The notes below the pieces were generated by a model. That model worked only from the letters and a program-made list of their open reading frames with translations, was not told the origin of the DNA and did no database searches. Below, piece by piece: positions 1-4,964 of a stretch of DNA of 5,552 bases. Source of the stretch: Bacillota bacterium (GTDB lineage Bacteria > Bacillota > Clostridia > Lachnospirales > Lachnospiraceae); the NCBI GenBank assembly GCA_023434365.1, contig JAEYSV010000015.1:1-5552 (forward strand), read 5' to 3'. Each line of letters opens with the position of its first letter. Position 1 is the stretch's first letter. Position numbers and translations under genes: made by a program.

Positions 1-317
1 TATTAAATAAACTGAAAGAAATAGGTTATGAGATTGTAGTTGATTGGAGTCCTTCTCGTATCGAGTTATATCATCCTGAATTGAGCTATATAGATATACA
101 CCCCTTAATAATAAATGAAGATGGAAGCGCTCGGCAGGCTGATCCACAAGGCGGCTGGTATGAGTTTGAAGCAAAATGGTTTTCGACTGCAGTGTTTGAA
201 GGTCGAGTTATTCCATGTATTTCAGCAGAGGCTCAAAAAGTTTTTCATAGTGGATATGAATTAAGAGAGGTTGATCATATCGATCTGAAAAATCTTGATA
301 GCCTTATTTCAGAGTAG
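1..317 (+). CDS. lnu: Lincosamide nucleotidyltransferase (Lnu family), C-terminal part
   Basis: The frame is open from base 3, so the gene starts before the window; the TTG at 81 is only an internal Leu codon. About 104 residues are visible against roughly 160 for Lnu(A)-type proteins. Family-typical stretches are the PSRIEL segment, IDIHP, the QADPQGGWYEF region, IPCISAEAQKVFHSGYELRE and the DHIDLKNL tail; from memory these follow Lnu(A) closely. Lnu enzymes transfer AMP from ATP to a hydroxyl of lincomycin or clindamycin in the cytoplasm. The GGWGVD-type catalytic region and its acidic residues lie outside the window, so activity cannot be judged. The gene ends 41 nt before a methyltransferase start. 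Its last 28 codons, stop included, recur at 1105-1188. Family assignment is firm; drug specificity is inferred. Confidence 0.85.
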   Translation, partial: LNKLKEIGYEIVVDWSPSRIELYHPELSYIDIHPLIINEDGSARQADPQGGWYEFEAKWFSTAVFEGRVIPCISAEAQKVFHSGYELREVDHIDLKNLDSLISE

Positions 318-361
318 TGTTCCACAGATGAGATAAATATTTTACGAGGAGAATTCAGATG
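234..361 (+). repeat. Direct repeat copy A: lnu 3' end plus leader and start codon
   Basis: This copy covers the last 27 codons and stop of lnu, a 41-nt spacer and the ATG of the first methyltransferase. It aligns without gaps to 1105-1232 (offset 871). I count 105 of 128 identical bases: 69/84 in the coding part, 33/41 in the spacer and 3/3 in the ATG. The spacer holds the ribosome binding site GAGGAG at 346-351. Confidence 0.9.
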
Positions 362-1096
362 AAAGAAAACAAATATGATGACAATACATTTTTTCAAAAA
401 TACAGTCAAATGAGTCGTTCGCAGCAGGGTCTGGCCGGTGCAGGAGAATGGGAAACGTTGAGAAAGCTGCTACCAAATTTTAAAGATAAGCGTGTGCTTG
501 ACTTAGGATGCGGCTATGGTTGGCACAGCATCTATGCTATGGAAAATGGTGCATCTTCTGTAGTAGGTGTTGATATTTCTCATAAAATGCTTAAAGTAGC
601 AAAAGAAAAAACGCATTTCCCACAGATTGAATATAGATGTTGTTCTATAGAAGATGTAAGTTTTCCAGATGAGAGCTTTGACATAATGCTCAGTTCATTG
701 GCATTTCATTATATAGAGGACTATGAGGATTTGATTAATAACTTGTATAAAATGTTAAAACCAAATGGAACACTTATTTTTACGGTTGAACATCCTGTTT
801 TTACTTCATATGGAACACAAGACTGGCATTATAACGAAAAAGGAGAAATACTGCATTTTCCGGTGGACAATTATTATTATGAGGGAAAACGGACAGCTGT
901 ATTTTTGGGAGAAAAGGTTACAAAATATCATAGAACACTGACCACATATCTAAATACCCTGCTTTCAAATGGTTTTATAATAAATCAGATTGTGGAGCCA
1001 CAGCCACCAGAAAACATGATGGATATTCCGGGGATGGAGGATGAAATGCGCCGTCCCATGATGTTGATTGTATCTGCAAGAAAAGGATGTAAATAA
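359..1096 (+). CDS. Class I SAM-dependent methyltransferase (first of two)
   Basis: 245-residue cytoplasmic enzyme with a Rossmann-like methyltransferase fold. Motif I (VLDLGCGYG, residues 46-54) binds S-adenosylmethionine, and Asp72 in GVDIS fits the acidic residue that holds the ribose. The FDIMLSSLAFHYI segment (108-119) and the LKPNGTLIFTVEHPVF strand (133-148) are the usual post-motif elements. The C-terminal half, with EHPVF, QDWHY, the PVDNYY region and DEMRRPMML, is shared by a widespread bacterial family of unknown substrate. The start is supported by GAGGAG seven bases upstream, and the length suits the family. It lies 41 nt after lnu, so it is probably co-transcribed with it. A role in modifying a drug or small molecule is only a guess from context. 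The reading frame looks intact. Confidence 0.9.
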   Translation: MKENKYDDNTFFQKYSQMSRSQQGLAGAGEWETLRKLLPNFKDKRVLDLGCGYGWHSIYAMENGASSVVGVDISHKMLKVAKEKTHFPQIEYRCCSIEDVSFPDESFDIMLSSLAFHYIEDYEDLINNLYKMLKPNGTLIFTVEHPVFTSYGTQDWHYNEKGEILHFPVDNYYYEGKRTAVFLGEKVTKYHRTLTTYLNTLLSNGFIINQIVEPQPPENMMDIPGMEDEMRRPMMLIVSARKGCK

Positions 1097-1104
1097 TATA
1101 GAAA

Positions 1105-1188
1105 CAAAAATTATTTCATAGTGGATATGAGCTTCGAGAAGTGGATAAAAACCATTTGAAAAATCTTGGTAGCCTCATTTCAGAGTAG
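1105..1188 (+). pseudogene. Remnant of a second lnu gene (last 27 codons)
   Basis: Reads QK-LFHSGYELREVD, then KNHLKNLGSLISE and TAG, against QK-VFHSGYELREVD, HIDLKNLDSLISE and TAG in the lnu gene at 1-317. It has no start codon and an in-frame stop at 1099-1101, just before the homology begins, so it is not expressed on its own. Several differences are synonymous (GAA/GAG, GTT/GTG, CTT/CTC). That suggests the copy diverged while part of a working gene and was truncated later. It marks where a second lnu gene once stood ahead of the second methyltransferase. Confidence 0.8.
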
Positions 1189-1232
1189 TGTATCATAGAT
1201 GAAACAAATATTTTACAAGGAGAATTAAAATG
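1105..1232 (+). repeat. Direct repeat copy B: lnu tail plus leader before second methyltransferase
   Basis: Ungapped second copy of 234-361, about 82% identical, starting 8 nt after the first methyltransferase's stop codon. The 41-nt spacer length is exactly kept. The ribosome binding site AAGGAG is at 1217-1222 and the ATG of the second methyltransferase closes the repeat. Confidence 0.9.
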
Positions 1233-1877
1233 GATTTATTAGAATTAATAATAGAATTTCATAAGGATAACGAACGGCAGGGACCAGGCAGTGATGAAGC
1301 GACATTAAAAGCACTAAGCTACATTCCTTTATTGAATGAAAAAACTAAAATATTGGACATTGGCTGTGGAACTGGAGGTCAGACATTAAACCTTGCAAAT
1401 AACACAGCTGCACAAATAACAGCGGTGGATATGTTACCGCAGTTTTTAGAAACACTTATGAAAAAAGCCAAGGAGAATAACCTTTTAGATCGTATAACGG
1501 CGAAAGAAATGTTAATGGACAATTTAACCTTTGATAAAAATTCTTTTGATGTAATATGGTCGGAAGGGGCAATCTACAACATCGGTTTTGAAAAGGGACT
1601 GTCCCTGTGGAGAAATTATTTGAAGGATAACGGTTATATTGCTGTTTCTGAAATCTCATGGTTAACCGATACAAGACCAGAGGAAATCCAGCAGTACTGG
1701 GTTAATGCCTATCCTGAGATAGATACAATCGAAAATAAGTTGTCTGTTATTGAAAAATGTGGATATACCTCTGCCGTTCATTTTGCCCTGGATGATAAAT
1801 GTTGGCAAGATAATTATTATCAACCCATATTGGAAAGATCGGAAGAATTCTTGAAAAAATATAATTATGCTGATTAG
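1230..1877 (+). CDS. Class I SAM-dependent methyltransferase, truncated by in-frame TAG
   Basis: 215 codons up to the TAG at 1875-1877. The RQGPGSDEAT segment (16-25), motif I ILDIGCGTG (41-49), Asp67 in AVD, FDVIWSEGAIYNIGF (106-120) and the CWQDNYYQPI element (191-200) are typical of a bacterial methyltransferase family of about 250 residues, to which I believe E. coli YjhP belongs. The SAM-binding fold is complete. The C-terminal strand and helix expected in this family lie after the stop and are encoded in the same frame (1878-1991). The start is set by AAGGAG at 1217-1222. It is not closely similar to the first methyltransferase, so it is not a simple duplicate. Substrate unknown. The shortened protein may be unstable or inactive unless the stop is read through. 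Confidence 0.8.
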   Translation: MDLLELIIEFHKDNERQGPGSDEATLKALSYIPLLNEKTKILDIGCGTGGQTLNLANNTAAQITAVDMLPQFLETLMKKAKENNLLDRITAKEMLMDNLTFDKNSFDVIWSEGAIYNIGFEKGLSLWRNYLKDNGYIAVSEISWLTDTRPEEIQQYWVNAYPEIDTIENKLSVIEKCGYTSAVHFALDDKCWQDNYYQPILERSEEFLKKYNYAD

Positions 1878-1991
1878 GTTAAAGAATTCGTTGAAGCAGG
1901 TAAGGTTGAGGCTGATTTGTATAATAGGTTTAAGGATTATTACAGTTATGTATTTTATATCGTAAAGAAAATTAATAATACTAACAAGTAG
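1878..1991 (+). pseudogene. In-frame C-terminal extension of the second methyltransferase after TAG
   Basis: 37 codons in the same frame as 1230-1877, ending in TAG at 1989-1991. The stretch reads EADLYNRFKDYYSYVFYIVKK near its end. This matches the usual C-terminus of the family (acidic-DLY-K-DYYSYVFY-basic), which completes the methyltransferase sheet. With the TAG decoded, the protein would be 253 residues, the normal family length. Its end lies 18 nt before the next start codon, which is operon-like spacing. The simplest reading is a nonsense substitution of a CAG, GAG, AAG or similar codon. A sequencing error or amber readthrough are alternatives. Confidence 0.75.
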
Positions 1992-2009
1992 CAAGAGGAG
2001 GAAGATCAA

Positions 2010-2963
2010 ATGAAAGCTGTAGTACTTGATAGATTTGGAGGACCTGATGAATTGGTGGTGCGGGATGTTCCGGTTCCAAGCATTGGAGATGATGATGTGC
2101 TTATTAAAGTTGAGTACGCAGGAATTGGACAGTGGGATACCTTTGAGAGAGAGGGCGGCTATGATGAAATGTTGGGAGTGCATTCGAAATTTCCTTATAT
2201 TTTAGGTTCGGAAGGTTCCGGCACTATTTATAACAAAGGTAAGAAGGTAGACAATCTTGATATAGGAGATAAGGTCTACGCCCCAGGTTTTCTGAATCCC
2301 CAAGGTGGCTTTTATGCAGAATTTGTTGCCATCGATTCAAAGTATGTATTAAAAATTCCCGACGCTATAACAGTCAAAGAAGCCAGTGTAATTTCAGGAG
2401 TTGGATTAACTGCCCTGCGCGGACTGGAAGATGTATTAAGACTTAAGAAAGATGAATCAATTATGATTTTTGGTGCCAGTGGAGGAATTGGACACTTGGC
2501 TGTGCAGCTTGCGCAGAATATGGGTGCCAGGGTATTTGCAATAGCGTCAGGTGAAGATGGAGTTGCAATGCTAAGAAAACTTGGTGTGGACGCTGTAGTG
2601 GACGGACGCAAAGTCGATGTACTATCTGCTACAAGAGAATTTGCACCAGTGGGATTTGATTCTGCATTGTTTACTGCTGGAGGTGAACTTGCGAATTCTT
2701 TAGTTCAGTGTGTTCGCGTAGGGGGGCACATAGCATGTCCAAATGGCATATATCCGATTTCTGAAACAAGACCAGATATTAATTTGGTAGGCTATAATGG
2801 TGAACCCGAACCGGGGATTATACAAAGATTAAATAATTGGATTGGTTCAGGTAAACTAAGTGTTCATATAGATGAAGTGTTCTTATTGAAGGATGCATAT
2901 AAAGCGCATCTGACTCTCGAGGAACATTATGTAGGTAAACTTTGCTTTAAAGTTAATGATTAG
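2010..2963 (+). CDS. Zinc-free MDR oxidoreductase (quinone oxidoreductase-like, NAD(P)H-dependent)
   Basis: 317 residues, the normal length for the quinone-oxidoreductase branch of the medium-chain dehydrogenase/reductase superfamily. The N-terminal GroES-like domain (about 1-120) has the GSEGSGTIYNKG segment and GDKVYAPGF. The nucleotide-binding Rossmann domain follows, with IFGASGGIGHLAVQLA (153-168) carrying GASGGIG at 155-161. The catalytic-zinc Cys and His of alcohol dehydrogenases are not at the expected places (YAGIGQWD replaces the CGSD-type site), and there is no four-Cys structural-zinc lobe. It is therefore expected to reduce quinones or activated double bonds in the cytoplasm with NAD(P)H. 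A strong AGAGGAGGAAG site lies 5 bases before the ATG. It sits 18 nt after the extended methyltransferase frame and is probably in the same operon. Substrate unknown; frame intact. Confidence 0.9.
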   Translation: MKAVVLDRFGGPDELVVRDVPVPSIGDDDVLIKVEYAGIGQWDTFEREGGYDEMLGVHSKFPYILGSEGSGTIYNKGKKVDNLDIGDKVYAPGFLNPQGGFYAEFVAIDSKYVLKIPDAITVKEASVISGVGLTALRGLEDVLRLKKDESIMIFGASGGIGHLAVQLAQNMGARVFAIASGEDGVAMLRKLGVDAVVDGRKVDVLSATREFAPVGFDSALFTAGGELANSLVQCVRVGGHIACPNGIYPISETRPDINLVGYNGEPEPGIIQRLNNWIGSGKLSVHIDEVFLLKDAYKAHLTLEEHYVGKLCFKVND

Positions 2964-2965
2964 AA

Positions 2966-3200
2966 AGTGCACTCCCTTCTATACTGCTTGGGAGACTCAG
3001 GCAACCACAAATGCTATATTATTTAGCATCGGATAAAGCATTCGTGATAACAGGATAGGTATTCAAGGTATTGGGAGGATATGCTTTGTAAATATAGTGG
3101 ATATGTTTCCGAGAACCGACAGGTCGAAAGACATCAATGCTGTCCTCTCGAGCCATGTGGAGACGGTAGTATTGATGTCAAGAAAATAAAGAAGTGTACT
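2966..3200 (+). ncRNA. Structured non-coding RNA, multi-branched with closed P1 stem (raiA-like candidate)
   Basis: No convincing coding frame, but dense complementarity. The ends pair: AGTGCACT (2966-2973) with AGTGTACT (3193-3200), 8 bp with one G-U. Inside are a CCC/GGG hairpin (2974-2976/2990-2992); ATGCTA/TAGCAT (3011-3016/3024-3029); a 9-bp helix 3033-3041/3081-3089 with AAAGCAT/ATGCTTT at its core; and a 15-bp helix 3130-3144/3165-3179 with three G-U pairs, capped by TCTC/GAGA and a 10-nt loop. The G-U pairs would be C-A mismatches on the other strand, so the RNA is + strand. It begins 3 nt after the oxidoreductase stop and is followed at once by a terminator-like hairpin. Size, clostridial-type context and many helices fit a raiA-class RNA, which I could not verify from memory. 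Function unknown. Confidence 0.65.
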
Positions 3201-3228
3201 CTGGAAGGCTTGATATAAGCCTTTCCAG
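3201..3228 (+). terminator. Intrinsic terminator-like hairpin after the structured RNA
   Basis: CTGGAAGGCTT (3201-3211) pairs with AAGCCTTTCCAG (3217-3228): 11 bp with one bulged T at 3222 and a GATAT loop. It is followed by GATTTTATAG, a short and imperfect T tract. It directly abuts the closing stem of the RNA, so it probably ends both that RNA and the upstream operon. The weak T tract means termination could be partial. Confidence 0.6.
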
Positions 3229-3719
3229 GATTTTATAGACAAAATTTTCGGTTATATAAATGATGATTTTTTGCTCTGTGGGAACTTATCGAAGAGGGGC
3301 TTAAAGCCCCTGTACAGAGCGGATTAGATGTCGGAACATTTCTCACCCATGAAACAGCCATTTTTTCTTTTGTAGAAGGTATAACGGCTGATGAATTCAA
3401 GATAGGCTCTTTTACTGATGTTATCGCATCCGTAAAAATATGAAAACTCACGCCAGCCTTTAGTCATGAAAAACAAGCAAGAAATTGCCGCTTATAACGC
3501 CAAAGAAGTTCAGATTACAGGTTTTTGGACATCAGAAACAGCAACATTATCAGATGGAACAAATGTGGAAATTTGGCAATATTACAATGATGCCGTTTAT
3601 ATACTACAGAATGAATAGAATTACTGCGAATTAGAAATCTGTCTGGACCCAACAACGTATACGTGGCCGGAATTGAGAGTTTTGATGATTTAGAGAAAGA
3701 AGTACAGTTAAATTTTTAA
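3214..3719 (+). pseudogene. Unrecognised protein gene broken by three frameshifts, N-terminus missing
   Basis: Three overlapping frames join into one sensible protein of about 165 residues. Segment one (to about 3267) ends DKIFGYINDD. Segment two (3267-3443) reads FFALWELIEEGL, SGLDVGTFLTHET, IFSFVEGITADEF and DVIASVK, then TGA. Segment three (3436-3618) reads KYENSRQPLVMKNK, VQITGFWTSE and WQYYNDAVYILQNE, then TAG. The last part (3615-3719) reads IELLRIRNLSGPNNVYVAGI, DDLEKEVQLNF and TAA. The breaks fall at a run of six T (3267-3272), a run of five A (3434-3438) and near 3613-3615. No start codon is found, and the 5' end abuts the RNA terminator. No signal peptide or membrane segment is evident. 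I do not recognise the family. A short 50-codon ORF from ATG 3466 is part of segment three and has no clear ribosome binding site. Confidence 0.6.
3273..3320. repeat. Nested inverted repeat inside the broken gene
   Basis: The centre is a 17-base near-perfect palindrome, AGGGGCTTAAAGCCCCT (3295-3311), with 8-bp arms around a single A. A second perfect pair, GCTCTGT (3273-3279) and ACAGAGC (3314-3320), encloses it. The flanks are uneven: 15 nt on the left and 2 nt on the right. It is not an intrinsic terminator on the + strand, since no T run follows it, nor on the - strand, where an A run follows. It overlaps plausible coding sequence (LWELIEEGLKAPVQSG), so it may be chance. Confidence 0.45.
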
Positions 3720-3739
3720 TACTTATTTAGGAGTTTAAG

Positions 3740-3768
3740 GTGAAAATTAAATAATAATGAGATATGAT
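3740..3768 (+). promoter_or_regulatory. Candidate sigma-A-type promoter for the MBL-fold gene
   Basis: GTGAAA (3740-3745, 5/6 match to TTGACA-like TTGAAA) and TATGAT (3763-3768, 5/6 to TATAAT) are separated by exactly 17 bases. They lie 35 nt before the start codon at 3803, in the only AT-rich gap between the broken gene and the MBL gene. The upstream hairpin at 3201-3228 and the decay of 3214-3719 make an independent promoter likely. In AT-rich DNA such matches also occur by chance. Confidence 0.4.
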
Positions 3769-3802
3769 TGAACTTGTTTTTATAGAAAGGAGCTGAAATT
3801 AA

Positions 3803-4507
3803 ATGAACAAAATAGTAATGCTAGATATTAACTTTGAGTATGGAGATGAAACGAAAACTATAAATCCCATTATATTAATAGATAAAAATGATGTTGTTTT
3901 AGTTGATTGCGGTTATCCTAACCTTTTAACTTTATTAGAAGATGAAATGAAATCAAAAGGAATAGACCCAGATTCATTGACAAAAGTACTGATTACACAT
4001 CATGACGATGACCATATGGGAGCTTTATATAAAATTAAAGAAAAATATCCACATATTAAGGTGGTTTCAAGTGAAATAGAGAGTGAGTATATTTCTGGTA
4101 AAAGGAAATCACTTAGACTGTTGCAAGCAGAGGAAATACTAAAGGTCATGCCAGAAGAGCAGAAACAATTTGGAATTGATTTCTGTGAAACCTTAAGAAA
4201 AGTTAAACCTGTCAATGTAGATATAACAGTTAAAGATGGAGATAATTTTGACTGGGCAGGAGGATGTAAGGTTATATCTACTCCTGGTCATACGCCGGGT
4301 CATATTTCATTATTTTTAGCAGAGACTAATTCCATTGTAACAGGTGATGCGGCAGTTATAGAAAATGGTGAATTGGTAATTGCAAATCCTCAATTTACAC
4401 TTGACCTAAATATAGCTGAAAATTCATTAGAAAGGATTATATCTATGAATGCAGATAATTATTATTGCTATCATGGAGGGAAATTAGTTAAATCCGCAAC
4501 TAGGTAA
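3803..4507 (+). CDS. MBL-fold metallo-hydrolase
   Basis: 234-residue cytoplasmic metallo-beta-lactamase-fold hydrolase without a signal peptide. The opening VVLVDCGY (31-38) is the conserved first strand. The main metal motif is THHDDDHMG (65-73), giving His66, Asp68, Asp70 and His71, where Asp replaces the second His of the classic HxHxDH. TPGHTPGHISL (160-170) supplies His163, TGD (180-182) supplies Asp182, and YHGG (223-226) supplies His224, so the full bimetal ligand set is present. The HxDxDH form occurs in YflN-type hydrolases, so this is not a defect. Secreted beta-lactamases carry a signal peptide, so a small-molecule ester, lactone or thioester hydrolase is more likely than drug resistance. 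AAGGAG (3787-3792) lies 10 bases before the ATG. It is the only fully intact gene between two decayed regions, with its own likely promoter. Confidence 0.88.
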   Translation: MNKIVMLDINFEYGDETKTINPIILIDKNDVVLVDCGYPNLLTLLEDEMKSKGIDPDSLTKVLITHHDDDHMGALYKIKEKYPHIKVVSSEIESEYISGKRKSLRLLQAEEILKVMPEEQKQFGIDFCETLRKVKPVNVDITVKDGDNFDWAGGCKVISTPGHTPGHISLFLAETNSIVTGDAAVIENGELVIANPQFTLDLNIAENSLERIISMNADNYYCYHGGKLVKSATR

Positions 4508-4610
4508 TATAATTATTCTTATGACTAAATTAGACTGTATAGCAAAAAAAGGTGATCTATTTTAATTATAATAGACAAAATAACTAATGAAATTAAGGGG
4601 GAGAATTTAC

Positions 4611-4964
4611 ATGTCTCCAAAGGTGAATAACCAATATAAAAAGAATAAAGAACTTGAAATACTTCAATCTGCAAAGAATGTATTTATAAAAATCGTAATG
4701 TTGAATGTATTATTGATATTGGAGATAAGGAGCCATGGGGCCTGGAACTCTCTATGGCGTTCTTAGCCGAATGCAGAAAGGCGGACCTATATCATTAGCA
4801 GAAGATGAATTTGATGCTGGGCACTTTCATATGCTAGTAGACCCAGAAGCCGTTACCAATTCATTGATTAACATTATTGGATTGCTATGCCCGCAATAGT
4901 TATAAGGGAGCTGTCTAAAGAGTCACTAAAATCATATGGGGGCGCCCAAGGAGAGGATATCTAA
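4611..4964 (+). pseudogene. Scrambled transcriptional regulator remnant (TetR-like start, PadR-like core)
   Basis: A strong AAGGGGGAG site (4595-4603) precedes ATG 4611. The first 27 codons, with KNKELEILQSAKNVFIK, look like the first helix of a TetR-family DNA-binding domain. The helix-turn-helix that should follow is absent, and the frame ends at TAG 4764-4766. A second frame continues with NRNVECIIDIGDKEPWGLEL and stops at 4796-4798. A third frame, from ATG 4735, carries MGPGTLYGVLSRMQK, a hallmark of PadR winged-helix regulators, and runs to TAG 4897-4899. The first frame is open again from 4872 (HYWIAMPAIV, LSKESLKSYGGAQGEDI) to TAA 4962-4964, which overlaps the next gene's ATG. This suggests an internally deleted, rearranged or hybrid regulator once coupled to the acetyltransferase. 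The TetR and PadR calls rest on short motifs. Confidence 0.45.

Noticed and set aside
1875..1877. TAG as a pyrrolysine codon
   Set aside because: Known pyrrolysine enzymes are the methylamine methyltransferases, a different fold. Nothing here suggests the decoding machinery, and a plain nonsense change is simpler.
1662..2183. 173-codon open frame on the minus strand, rich in Ile and Leu, resembling a membrane protein
   Set aside because: It overlaps the end of the second methyltransferase and the start of the oxidoreductase, both with clear family motifs on the + strand. The Ile/Leu richness comes from the reverse complement of AT-rich codons.
2312..2611. Minus-strand open frame opposite the oxidoreductase
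   Set aside because: It is antisense to the conserved nucleotide-binding domain and has a Ser/Pro/Ala-rich composition with no motif.
2964..3228. Group II intron, from GTGCACTCCC near the 5' end and the GACAGGTCGAAAG segment resembling domain I
   Set aside because: There is no domain V-like 34-nt hairpin, no maturase gene and no split host gene. The ends pair with each other in one closing stem, which fits a stand-alone RNA better.
3233..3451. Minus-strand 72-codon open frame in the gap after the RNA
   Set aside because: The + strand gives a better protein once frameshifts are repaired, and the minus-strand reading has no recognisable motif.
4000..4215. Minus-strand open frame opposite the MBL-fold gene
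   Set aside because: It lies wholly within an intact gene whose metal ligands are all present on the + strand.
4556..4575. TATAAT at 4567-4572 and the hairpin TCTATT/AATAGA before the regulator remnant
   Set aside because: No -35 element is found at 16-18 bp, and the hairpin is only six A/T-rich pairs. Both are expected by chance in this AT-rich gap.
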